Shown here: positions 13,014 through 20,612 of the stretch, in pieces
Numbering within the stretch: the first letter of the stretch is position 1
Layout: each line of letters begins with the position of its first letter
Assembly: GCA_003154115.1 (NCBI GenBank)
Contig: PMCF01000060.1
Location: forward strand, 1 to 35,760
DNA: 35,760 bases
Source: Anaerolineae bacterium
GTDB taxonomy: Bacteria; Chloroflexota; Anaerolineae; Fen-1058
Direction: 5' to 3'
Made by a program: the position numbers and the translations under genes
The notes under the pieces: generated by a model
Told to the model about the DNA's origin: nothing
Seen by the model: the letters and a program-made list of their open reading frames with translations, nothing else
Databases searched by the model: none

Positions 13014-13819
13014 TCAAGATCGTTGGGACGGCACTTTCCGTGTGCTGAACATGATAAAGTCGCCATCCAGTTTCGAGGTGAAGCCCTCAAAACCGGCCTC
13101 GGTCAGATCGTGTTGCAATTGAGGCAATTCGAAGACGTGCATGTTCTTGCGGCGCTTCATCATGCGCGTCAGGAGTGAATTCCCGGCCACGAAGGTCGTG
13201 ACCGCTAAAGGGGCACCGACTTTCAGAGTGCGCGCAATTTCCCGCAGCGCGAGCGCCGTATCAGGAAAAAGATGTAGGGAGCCGCCGCAGATGGCCCCGT
13301 CGAAGACGGCATCCTCAAATGGCAGCTCCTCGACGCGGGTTCGGGCCAGGTGAATATTGGCGATGCCATCGCGCGCGATATTCTTCATCCCCTGCTGCAG
13401 CGTGCCCATGGAGAAATCAATGCCATAGACACTCCTGTCCGGGGAAGTCATGCGGCGGCCGTAGGTGGCTGGCCCACAGGCCACGTCGAGCACCGATCCG
13501 GTTACGCCCTCCAGAGTCTTTGCGATGAAGTGTGCAATGCTCTGCAGTGAACTATTCCGGCCGCCGGCCATGTTCAAGATGAACGACTGCCAGAGCGCAC
13601 CTTCGTACACAGGGGCCAGAAATTCCAGCATCTTAATCCACCGATAATTTGGCGCAACGCCGGCCAGCACATCATCAGGGACGAAATTGGGAACACCGCC
13701 GACATGGGGTACGTTTGGTTACATTCGTTGCAGTACAGAGCGTTGTCATCCGCGCGAAGTAGACGCTTGCACTTTGGGCAGGCAAAGTCTATCGGTTTTA
13801 TTGAAACGAGATTAGCCAC
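13014..13819 (-). pseudogene. Trm112-like zinc domain fused to a SAM-dependent methyltransferase, broken by a one-base deletion
   Basis: The first 40 codons from the ATG at 13819 give a Trm112-like zinc ribbon (C-P-K-C ... C-N-E-C-N-Q-T-Y-P-M). At about 13700 the frame is lost; in the next frame V-P-N-F-V-P-D-D-V-L-A-G-V-A-P-N-Y-R leads into a class I methyltransferase with motif I V-L-D-V-A-C-G-P-A-T-Y-G, the L-P-F-E-D-A-V-F-D motif and a conserved G-G-S-L-H-L-F-P. Adding one base would give a 268-residue protein, the normal size for this fusion, and the related fragment at 10967-11124 shows the unbroken joint. So this is either a recent frameshift or a sequencing error. Such proteins methylate small molecules or quinone-like compounds; the substrate is unknown. 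Confidence 0.82.
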
Positions 13820-13897
13820 GTGTTTTCCGCCTTATCGTGCTCGTGAAGACTACGCAACATGTCCTCACAGCATAGCGAGCATGAGACCGTATCAAGT

Positions 13898-16411
13898 TTA
13901 TTCGTAATGCAGCGCCGCGATGATATCGAGCCGCGCCGCTTGCCGGGCCGGAATGGTTGAGGCCAACACGCCGAAGATCAACCCGACGCCGATGGCCGCC
14001 AGCACACCCGCCGCGGGGAAACTGTACGGCATCACGATCCCCGCCATGCTGATCCCGCTGACGATGGAATACCCCAGCCAGATACCGGCCAGAATTCCAA
14101 AGCCGGTTCCTGCGGCAGATAGCAGCAAACTTTCAGCCAGGATCATCCGCCGCACCTGCGATCGGGTTCCGCCGACCGCCCGAATCATCCCGATTTCACG
14201 CGTGCGCTCGATCACGTTGATCGCCAGCGTGTTGATCAAGGCAATCAACGACGGCAACGTCAACGCCGCCAGCAGCAGATAGAAGAAGCCCATCGCGCCG
14301 CTCACTGTGTCGAGGAGCAGACTGCGCCATTCGGTGTAAGCAAACAGCGTAAACGCCGGATAATTCCTGGTGATCTTTTCAAGCGCGACGCGCACTTGAA
14401 GCGCGTCCGCCTCCGGGGCTTTGCGCACCAGCAACATCACATCATTGGCTTGATGGAAGTCCCGCGCCAGATCAGTTTGCGAGATGTAGCCGGTATCGAG
14501 TTTGGCGTTGAGCACATCCGTGCCGATGCCCACCACCCGATAATCCTGCGTGCCCTCGGCGGTCGCCAGCGGCAGCACATCGCCGATGTTGACCTTATTC
14601 TTCAACGCGAAAACGCCGTTGATGACGATCGCGTGACCCGCTGCCAGGTCCGCATAGGCTTGTGTTTCGTCGCCGGCCGTGAATTGCAGGCCGGAGACGA
14701 TCGGGAACGTGGCCGGATCGATCCCGATGACTTGCAGCGGCAAATTACCAACCTTACTCGTGCCCAGCCGCAGGGTCGTGAGCATCGACACGCCCGGGGC
14801 TTGACGAATCTGTTGGGCTAGCTCAGGCGTCGCGCCGATATTGCCGCTTTGCAAAAAGATCGAAGGCGGCATCAGCATGAAGTCGGCGTTCAGCGTCTTG
14901 TCCAGAAAGCCGCCCAGCATGCCGTTGTACAGACTGCCCAGCAGACCTAACAGCGCCACGATGATCGCCAGGCTGATCATCATCGTCGAGGCGGTCACCG
15001 CCGCGCGGCCCGGCTGGCGCGTCAGGTTGCCCTGCGCGATTTGACCTTCACGCGCGAAGACGACGCCGAGCAAGCGGCCAAAGATCGCGGTGATGGGGCG
15101 GATCAACAGCGGCGCGATCAAGATCAAGCCGATGATGAATAGAAAGGCGCCCGCCGCCGACAGCTGGCTGTTCTTGATCAACAGTGTGATTACGGCCAAC
15201 CCGATCAAGATGATACCGCCGATCTCGCGCCGATTAAGCGCACGCTGCTGCACGGCTGCCTCCGCCGGGCGCAGGGCTTCGATCGGGGTGACGCGGCCCG
15301 CCATGATCGCCGGATACAAGCCCGCCAGCACCGTGATGCCCACTCCCAACCCGATCGAAAGAATGAAGGCCCACGGCGTGAAGAGCGGTCCGCCGATTTG
15401 GAACCGCACCAGCTGTTGAATCATCGGGCCTATCCCGGTCAGCATAAAGATGATCAACCCATAACCGGCGATCATGCCTAAGACTGTGCCGATGACACCC
15501 TGGATCAAGCTCTCGGTGAGAATCACACCGATGACCATGCGCCGCGTGGCGCCGACCGCGCGCAACAGGCCCAGATCGCGCCGACGTTCGGCGACCACGG
15601 TGCGGAAGGTGTTGAAGATGATGAAGCCGCCCATCGCAATGGCCAACAGGCCGAACAAATCGATCGCCACTTCGCCGAGTTGAAAATTCGAGAGCAGCTC
15701 ATTGCCGACTTCCAGACCGCCCAGCTTGAAGCCGCTGCCCAGCTGCGCTTGTACGGCGGTTTCCACCTGCGCCCGATCGATCCCGGCGGCCAACACGGCT
15801 TCGATCGTGTTGATTTGATCCGGCTGATTGAGCAGCTGCTGTGCGGCTGATAGCGGCACATAGACGGCTTCGACGCCCGGCAGCGGACTGGTCGTGATGA
15901 GGCCGCTGATGTCGAACTCGGTCGTTCCAGAGGTTGAGGGTAGTGTGAATTTATCGCCCACCTTCAGACCGGCTTGCTGCGCCAGATGTTGAGAAATGAT
16001 CATCACATTCTCATCGCCGGGTTGCAAAAATCGTCCGCTCACCAGATAGTAAGGGCGCACCGTTTGCGCGGCGTCGTCGAGTCCGGTCACCGTCACGGCC
16101 TCGGCCGCTGAGCCGGCAGGCAAGGTGATCGTGCGGCGCAGGGAGCCGCTGGCGTGCGCGATGCCATTAACACTGCGTACCGTAGCCAACGCCGTGGTAT
16201 CGAAGACATTCTCAGTCACGCCGGTCACAGACAGATCAACCGCACCGGTCGCGGCCAGCATGTTTTCGCGGAACGCCTGCGAGAACGCGGGCAGCATCCC
16301 GTTCAAAGCAAAGATAATCATCACGCCGAAGATCACCGCCAGCGTGGTGAGCAACGTGCGCAGTTTACGACCGCTCAGATAGCGAGCGGCCAGCATGAAT
16401 TGAATGCTCAT
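13898..16411 (-). CDS. ABC transporter permease, FtsX/MacB-type, two-module
   Basis: An 837-residue membrane protein with two FtsX modules, each made of an N-terminal helix (about 17-37 and 445-470), a large extracytoplasmic MacB-like periplasmic core domain (about 45-240 and 475-690), and three helices (about 255-385 and 700-825). The D-L-G-L-L-R-A-V-G-A-T-R-R and R-E-I-G-M-I-R-A-V-G-G-T-R-S-Q-V cytoplasmic coupling motifs occur once per module, showing the internal duplication. Together with the upstream LolD/MacB-type ATPase it forms a mechanotransmission-type exporter of lipoproteins, peptides or antibiotics. ATG at 16411. Its 3' end has been copied to 10919-10969. Confidence 0.92.
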   Translation of the reverse strand: MSIQFMLAARYLSGRKLRTLLTTLAVIFGVMIIFALNGMLPAFSQAFRENMLAATGAVDLSVTGVTENVFDTTALATVRSVNGIAHASGSLRRTITLPAGSAAEAVTVTGLDDAAQTVRPYYLVSGRFLQPGDENVMIISQHLAQQAGLKVGDKFTLPSTSGTTEFDISGLITTSPLPGVEAVYVPLSAAQQLLNQPDQINTIEAVLAAGIDRAQVETAVQAQLGSGFKLGGLEVGNELLSNFQLGEVAIDLFGLLAIAMGGFIIFNTFRTVVAERRRDLGLLRAVGATRRMVIGVILTESLIQGVIGTVLGMIAGYGLIIFMLTGIGPMIQQLVRFQIGGPLFTPWAFILSIGLGVGITVLAGLYPAIMAGRVTPIEALRPAEAAVQQRALNRREIGGIILIGLAVITLLIKNSQLSAAGAFLFIIGLILIAPLLIRPITAIFGRLLGVVFAREGQIAQGNLTRQPGRAAVTASTMMISLAIIVALLGLLGSLYNGMLGGFLDKTLNADFMLMPPSIFLQSGNIGATPELAQQIRQAPGVSMLTTLRLGTSKVGNLPLQVIGIDPATFPIVSGLQFTAGDETQAYADLAAGHAIVINGVFALKNKVNIGDVLPLATAEGTQDYRVVGIGTDVLNAKLDTGYISQTDLARDFHQANDVMLLVRKAPEADALQVRVALEKITRNYPAFTLFAYTEWRSLLLDTVSGAMGFFYLLLAALTLPSLIALINTLAINVIERTREIGMIRAVGGTRSQVRRMILAESLLLSAAGTGFGILAGIWLGYSIVSGISMAGIVMPYSFPAAGVLAAIGVGLIFGVLASTIPARQAARLDIIAALHYE

Positions 16412-16457
16412 TGGAAGACCTCATCATAGATCGAATGCCAGTTTGGTTTACGGTTCC

Positions 16458-16589
16458 GTTATGCCCGAGTGCTTCTGTCGGGCATCCAGGTGGACAAATT
16501 ACATCTTGGTTGATAGGCACCTGGATTCCCGCCACGCCCTGTCCGCGCTGTGCGCGGGGGCGCGCTAGGCGAAAACGTGCGGGAATGAC
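16458..16589 (+). repeat. Composite palindromic element, direct copy, inside the ABC operon
   Basis: 132 bp: GTTATGCCCGAG...TCGGGCATCCAG, variable spacer, TGGATTCCCGCCACG, CCCTGTCC, the palindromic module CCGCGCTGTGCGCGG with tail GGGCGCGCTAGGCG, and GTGCGGGAATGAC. The arms ATTCCCGC / GCGGGAAT pair. Same order of parts as 10476-10599 (inverted), but the central palindrome differs. It occupies most of the 238-bp gap between the ATPase and the permease genes, so it is transcribed within the operon and could stabilise or attenuate the mRNA. Confidence 0.82.
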
Positions 16590-16649
16590 GGCGTAGGATG
16601 ATGTCGTAAATCAACTTGGAAACTGCTCTAGTGCAACAATATGAACCAC

Positions 16650-17384
16650 TTACAGTGTTGCCACTTTCACGCGCACCCGCTCGGCCTCACCCGTTCCATC
16701 GCCGGTCAGGCGCGTCTCATCGATGATGGTGCCATCTTTGAGGAACACAATCCGATCGGCATAGGCGGCGATGCGCGGATCGTGTGTGACCATCAACACC
16801 GCGCGCCTCCACTCAGCGGACACGTGCCGGAGCAAGCCGACGATTTCATCAGCCGCGCGCGAATCGAGATTGCCGGTCGGTTCGTCGGCCATGATCAACG
16901 CCGGTTCCGTGACCAGCGCGCGCGCAATCGCCACGCGCTGTTGCTGCCCGCCCGACAATTGATCGGGGCGCTGCGTCAACTGCCCGGCCAGACCCACGCG
17001 CTTGAGCCACTCGATCGCAGTGGCGCGCGCCTCGGCTTGCTTCACCCCATCGAGGATCAAGGGCAGGGCGGCGTTTTCAATCGCAGTCAGCACCGGAATC
17101 AGATTGAAGAACTGAAAGACAAAGCCGATCTTGCGACGGCGCATCTCGGTCAAGCGAGTGTCGTCCAGTTTCGACAGCTCGTGGCCATCGAGCCAGACGC
17201 GCCCTTCGGTGGCTCGATCGAGTCCGCCGATCAAATGGAGCAGCGTCGATTTGCCGCAGCCGCTCGGTCCCATAATCGCGACGAACTCACCAGCGTCGAC
17301 AGACAAATTCAAATGGTGCAGGGCCGTCACGGCCGTCTCGCCGCGTCCGTAGATTTTCGTCAGGTTTTCGGTTTGGATGATCAT
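16650..17384 (-). CDS. ABC transporter ATP-binding protein, LolD/MacB type
   Basis: A 244-residue ATPase with Walker A G-P-S-G-C-G-K-S-T (about 37-45), the family-specific Q-F-F-N-L-I-P loop, signature L-S-G-G-Q-Q-Q-R-V-A-I-A-R-A-L (139-153) and Walker B A-L-I-M-A-D-E-P-T-G-N-L-D (157-169), the last motif marking the LolD/MacB/FtsE branch. It drives the two-module FtsX-like permease encoded next. The ATG at 17384 (M-I-I-Q-T-E-N-L) is preceded by GAGG and fits the family start better than an ATG at 17435. It follows the PadR gene by 65 bases of AT-rich low-complexity DNA. Confidence 0.93.
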   Translation of the reverse strand: MIIQTENLTKIYGRGETAVTALHHLNLSVDAGEFVAIMGPSGCGKSTLLHLIGGLDRATEGRVWLDGHELSKLDDTRLTEMRRRKIGFVFQFFNLIPVLTAIENAALPLILDGVKQAEARATAIEWLKRVGLAGQLTQRPDQLSGGQQQRVAIARALVTEPALIMADEPTGNLDSRAADEIVGLLRHVSAEWRRAVLMVTHDPRIAAYADRIVFLKDGTIIDETRLTGDGTGEAERVRVKVATL

Positions 17385-17449
17385 GATGGTTGCCTCTACA
17401 ATTTCTGATTGTTGATTGAAAGACATTGTGATCAATCAGCACTCAGCAA

Positions 17450-18043
17450 TCAAGAATCAACAATTTTCTTCGGTCGTCCGCGCGGCCGCATCTCCGGTTC
17501 CGGCAAGGGCTGCCGCTTGATCTCGTCGAGCCGGGCATCGACCATATCCAGCCAGCGCAAGTCCGCCTCGATGTGCATCACCGCGCTGTCCAACAGCAGG
17601 ATATGGGCCAGATCCTTTTGCGGATCGACTTTGCTGCGCTGCACCGTGAGGGCGTGCAAGTCCTGATAGAGTCTGGCCCGTTGAATCTGAAGCACGTGGC
17701 GGGGCTTGGCGACATCGGTCGCAATGGCCAGCATCAACTTGGCGAAGACCTCGTCGCGTTGATGCTCACGGGTGACCGGCGTATTGAACCAGGCCACCAG
17801 ATCGGTCTGACCCTTTTCGGTGATGGCATACACCCGCCGGTCAGCACCTTCGCCATCAGTGCCATCGATCTCCTCAACGATATGTCCGCTCTCTTGCAGT
17901 CGGGCCAGCGTCGAGTAAATCTGAGCCGGTTTGACATCCCAGTTCACTTCCCCGCCCATAACGGCCTCGAACGCGGCATGGAGCTCGTAACCGTGTCGCG
18001 GGCGTTGCGCCAGAAGACCAAGGAGTGCGAATCGGACTGACAT
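17450..18043 (-). CDS. PadR family transcriptional regulator
   Basis: A 197-residue protein with the N-terminal winged helix of the PadR family (A-L-L-G-L-L-A-Q-R-P-R-H-G-Y-E-L, then I-Y-S-T-L-A-R-L-Q-E-S-G-H-I and R-R-V-Y-A-I-T-E-K-G wing), a helical Vir_act_alpha_C-type domain and a basic tail R-G-R-P-K-K that resembles an AT-hook. PadR proteins repress genes for stress and efflux functions and release DNA on ligand binding. It is the first gene of the ABC exporter operon, and its own promoter contains a repeated 16-bp motif (18056-18101), so autorepression and control of the exporter are likely. Confidence 0.92.
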   Translation of the reverse strand: MSVRFALLGLLAQRPRHGYELHAAFEAVMGGEVNWDVKPAQIYSTLARLQESGHIVEEIDGTDGEGADRRVYAITEKGQTDLVAWFNTPVTREHQRDEVFAKLMLAIATDVAKPRHVLQIQRARLYQDLHALTVQRSKVDPQKDLAHILLLDSAVMHIEADLRWLDMVDARLDEIKRQPLPEPEMRPRGRPKKIVDS

Positions 18044-18055
18044 AAAGTAATTACT

Positions 18056-18101
18056 CTACGAGTTTCTATTTACTGATAAATCATACTACGAGTTTATATT
18101 T
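18056..18101. promoter_or_regulatory. Putative PadR operator: two direct repeats
   Basis: CTACGAGTTTCTATTT at 18056-18071 and CTACGAGTTTATATTT at 18086-18101, one mismatch, 30 bp apart, i.e. about three helical turns on the same face. The second repeat fills the spacer of the promoter and the first lies between the -10 box and the start codon, an ideal position for repression. Confidence 0.65.
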
Positions 18102-18108
18102 TTGTCAA
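18080..18108 (-). promoter_or_regulatory. Sigma70 promoter of the padR-ABC operon
   Basis: On the minus strand a perfect -35 TTGACA (18108-18103), a 17-bp spacer and a -10 TATGAT (18085-18080), 36 bases before the PadR start codon. Confidence 0.8.
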
Positions 18109-18185
18109 TAGGGAAGAATAGAGATGCGGCACGATCACCAACCGATAATGTGACAGATCAGCTTCAGGATGAACAAAGTCGGTGG

Positions 18186-18345
18186 TCACACCTCTCCCGA
18201 CTCGATCATCCATTCCGGGTCGGAGGTATCGGGATAAGCATCATTTGAGACAATATCTTCCCGCGTGGCCCCGGTCTAGTAATCAAGCGCTTTGTGGAAG
18301 CCCATGAAGTTGGTGGTCAACGGAACGTCGGGCGTGATCTGATGC
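18186..18345 (-). pseudogene. GH42 beta-galactosidase fragment
   Basis: The minus strand reads I-T-P-D-V-P-L-T-T-N-F-M-G-F-H-K-A-L-D-Y, an in-frame TAG (18278-18276), then T-G-A-T-R-E-D-I-V-S-N-D-A-Y-P-D-T-S-D-P-E-W-M. The T-T-N-F-M-G-F-x-K-x-L-D-Y ... D-I-V-S-N-D-x-Y-P pattern is a well-known segment of the catalytic barrel of glycoside hydrolase family 42. Only some 50 of about 650-700 residues remain, with a stop inside. Confidence 0.75.
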
Positions 18346-18352
18346 CCTGATC

Positions 18353-18433
18353 GTAGAGCATATCCATGTCGATCTCGCGCATCAGGCAGCGTGGACAGCG
18401 ATAATTCAACTGGCCTTTTCGACCTTGAGTCAT
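18353..18433 (-). pseudogene. 5' stump of a small zinc-ribbon protein gene
   Basis: From an ATG (18433) the frame reads M-T-Q-G-R-K-G-Q-L-N-Y-R-C-P-R-C-L-M-R-E-I-D-M-D-M-L-Y-D. A C-P-x-C-L-x-R-E-I-D-x-D start occurs in small zinc-ribbon proteins of Chloroflexota that carry a second C-L-R-C knuckle. Here the second knuckle is missing; the frame enters the GH42 fragment. The ATG overlaps the stop of the preceding remnant (ATGA). Confidence 0.55.
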
Positions 18434-18603
18434 GTGCGCAGTTCCCCCTTTCCTTGAATTGTCTGCTTGATGCCGAGGGTATACATGGGCGAGAAGGCAA
18501 AGCCTTCTCGGAAATAGCTGGTGGCTTGCTGGGTATTCGTTCGCAGGGTGAGGCGCGTATCGACCTGTGGGATGATGGCTTCCGCAGTGGCGATGTCGGG
18601 GAC
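18430..18603 (-). pseudogene. 3' remnant of an unidentified gene
   Basis: About 57 open codons end at a TGA that overlaps the zinc-ribbon ATG: V-P-D-I-A-T-A-E-A-I-I-P-Q-V-D-T-R-L-T-L-R-T, then Y-F-R-E-G-F-A-F-S-P-M-Y-T-L-G-I-K-Q-T-I. The stop/start overlap shows a former operon. I do not recognise the family; no start is present. Confidence 0.45.
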
Positions 18604-18621
18604 TTGTGCCTCACGGCATTG

Positions 18622-18827
18622 AGGTCGCGACCGAGCGGCAGGTGACGATGATGGCTGTCTTCACCGTCACGCGGCCCGCGTTCATCCGTATGATGTCCGC
18701 GTCGGTGGGCGGCTGGATGTTCGACGTGCGTGGCGCGTATGCGCTCTACGTCATCGGCGCGGTCGGATCGGCGTTGGGTTGGTCGATTATGAAACTCATG
18801 GTCAAGAATCGGCGCGTGGCAGGCTGA
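18622..18827 (+). pseudogene. C-terminal remnant of a membrane transporter (MFS-like), copy 1
   Basis: About 68 codons (E-V-A-T-E-R-Q-V-T-M-M-A-V-F-T-V-T-R-P-A-F-I-R-M, G-G-W-M-F-D-V-R-G-A-Y-A-L-Y-V-I-G-A-V-G-S-A-L-G-W) that match the end of the fragment at 20283-20612. They look like the last two or three helices of a major-facilitator-type transporter. It stands alone, without start. Confidence 0.6.
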
Positions 18828-18869
18828 AGCGCTGCACGAATCGGCTGGCAAAGCCAGCCGATTCGATCG

Positions 18870-18942
18870 CGTGGCCGACCCCGCGTTGACCGCATCATCC
18901 ACCAACAGGATGCGCTTGCCAACGAGGACGCCCAAGATAAAG
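18870..18942 (-). pseudogene. Phosphoribosyltransferase fragment
   Basis: The minus strand encodes F-I-L-G-V-L-V-G-K-R-I-L-L-V-D-D-A-V-N-A-G-S-A-T-R, the PRPP-binding signature (hydrophobic strand, V-D-D, then a glycine/Ser/Thr loop) of type I phosphoribosyltransferases. Only about 25 codons exist, cut on both sides. Confidence 0.6.
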
Positions 18943-18948
18943 GCTACA

Positions 18949-20160
18949 TTAAGAGGCGAGCCATTGCCGCATCTGGTTATACACTTCGCGCCGATGGAGC
19001 AAGTCTAGGTGGTTCATATCGTAGCCAATCCATTGCTGGGACTCTCGAAACGGTAAGGTCAAGCTGGGATTCTTGTGGTAGCCGAGAGCGCTGTGCAGAG
19101 GCACGAGTCCGTCGCCGAACAGCGGGTCGCTACGGTCGTCCGCTGTTTTCCCGGTTGTCGCTCCAATGGTGTACCATTGCACGCCGTTGGGTAGCGGCAC
19201 CGATCGCCGTCGGTCGCTGAAGTGCGCAAAACGATCCCAATTTTCCCAGTCCTCGTTCAGTAGGTTGCCGTAGCGTAGATCGGTGATGCCGGCGCTGCGA
19301 ATCTTTCCCAGGCGAGCAAGCGCGGCAGTGTAGGGGCTGACGCCTAGAATGATATTCACCCAGTTGCCGCCGCGTTCCAGCGGAACTCCATGGTGCGGCG
19401 TTCCGAGGAATACGATCTTGCGCAGGCGCCGCAGCCAATCGTGGCCTGCAACCGTGCTGTAGTGGCAAGCGCTGCGGGACACCAATCCACCCATGCTATA
19501 CCCGATGATCACCACTTCTTCCACGGGCACCGGCCAGCAGTGCAGCAGGGCCTCGATCATGTCGGCAAACGCGCGCCCGTTGGTAGAGATATGGAGACCG
19601 GTGTTGTAGTGCAGGTAGATGTGCGTGTAGCCGAGGTCCGCGGCCAGTGCCGCACCATGATCGTGCCCCTGCCGATTCCAATGCAGATCATTCGAGCACA
19701 GCCCGTGCACCAGCAGGAGGATTTTGCCGCTTGGCTGCGGGATTGCCGCGGCTAGCGCCTGTCCTTCCAGTTCAAGCGATTGTCCGTCCCGGCGCAGTCG
19801 CATGGATATCGCCAGCGGGTTGTTGCTGGCAGCCAGGTGATCACCCAATACGCCGTTCAGCGCGGCGAGCATGCTTTCACGTCCTGGCGATGAACGCCGC
19901 TCACCTGGGAGTGGCATGAGCGGCGCAAGCAGCGTATCGATCCCGCCACCCACCAAGCGAGTTACTCCGCGGATCCTTCCGTAAACCAGCCCGGTGATAC
20001 CTGACGTAGGGGCCTCTGTCGGTGCGCCAAAAATTCCCGGGGCGCGGCCAATGTTGTGGTGCATGGCCTCAACTAGGTCGGTCAGCCCAAGCATAGCGTC
20101 AACCGCCAGACGGCTGAAGCCACGAACATCAGACGGGTGAACATGGGTCTTCTCGGTCAT
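18949..20160 (-). CDS. Alpha/beta-hydrolase, lipase-like
   Basis: A 403-residue hydrolase. The core begins with the strand and oxyanion segment I-L-L-L-V-H-G-L-C-S-N-D (about 146-157), then the nucleophile elbow I-G-Y-S-M-G-G (216-222, Ser219), a L-G-T-P-H-H-G-V-P-L-E-R-G-G motif typical of PGAP1/triacylglycerol-lipase-like enzymes, an acid in G-D-G-L-V-P-L-H-S and a His in M-N-H-L-D-L-L near the C terminus. The N-terminal 110 residues are helical (D-V-R-G-F-S-R-L-A-V-D-A) and contain no signal peptide. It probably hydrolyses esters of lipids or polymers. It sits alone between two copies of the same broken transporter tail, suggesting arrival by recombination. Confidence 0.87.
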   Translation of the reverse strand: MTEKTHVHPSDVRGFSRLAVDAMLGLTDLVEAMHHNIGRAPGIFGAPTEAPTSGITGLVYGRIRGVTRLVGGGIDTLLAPLMPLPGERRSSPGRESMLAALNGVLGDHLAASNNPLAISMRLRRDGQSLELEGQALAAAIPQPSGKILLLVHGLCSNDLHWNRQGHDHGAALAADLGYTHIYLHYNTGLHISTNGRAFADMIEALLHCWPVPVEEVVIIGYSMGGLVSRSACHYSTVAGHDWLRRLRKIVFLGTPHHGVPLERGGNWVNIILGVSPYTAALARLGKIRSAGITDLRYGNLLNEDWENWDRFAHFSDRRRSVPLPNGVQWYTIGATTGKTADDRSDPLFGDGLVPLHSALGYHKNPSLTLPFRESQQWIGYDMNHLDLLHRREVYNQMRQWLAS

Positions 20161-20282
20161 GACGCCTCCGGGTGGTGGAGCTACCCTCTATCGTATGTTA
20201 CGGCTGTCGTTGCGAACAGTCGAACGGTGAGCCTGCCGGCAGTTTACAGTAGTTTTGCACTTTTTACAACTCAGATTGGCGC

Positions 20283-20612
20283 ATGGCGTTCCTGCTCTAC
20301 ATCGTGTGCATGTTGAGCGTGGTGATCGCGCCGATGATCCCGGTGATTCTCTTCTCGCCCGTGATCGACGGCGTGGCGTACAGTTTCTTTGCGGTGGCGT
20401 TGGTGCTTTTCATCGGCGAGGTCGCGCCCGAGCGACAGGTGATGATGATGGCTGTCTTCCCCGTCACGCGGCCCGCGTTCATCCATATGGTGTCCGCGCC
20501 GGTGGGCGGCTGGGTGTTCGACGTGCGCGGCGCGTATATGCTGTATGTGATTGGCGTGATCGGCTCGGCGTTGGGCTGGCTGATCATGAAAGTAATGGTT
20601 AAGGCTCGGTGA
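20283..20612 (+). pseudogene. C-terminal remnant of a membrane transporter (MFS-like), copy 2
   Basis: 110 codons (F-L-L-Y-I-V-C-M-L-S-V-V-I-A-P-M-I-P-V, V-A-Y-S-F-F-A-V-A-L-V-L-F-I-G-E-V-A-P-E-R-Q-V-M-M-M) with three to four hydrophobic helices. The last 65 residues match 18622-18827 at roughly 85% of bases. It lacks a ribosome site and the other eight or so helices of a transporter. Its 3' end overlaps the end of the convergent substrate-binding-protein gene by 14 bases. Confidence 0.6.

Noticed and set aside
16660..17408. Long plus-strand frame opposite the LolD-type ATPase
   Set aside because: Antisense shadow of a gene with complete Walker motifs.
18276..18935. A continuous 219-codon minus-strand frame
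   Set aside because: It passes through several unrelated fragments; only its start (phosphoribosyltransferase motif) and end (GH42 piece) are meaningful, so it is not one gene.
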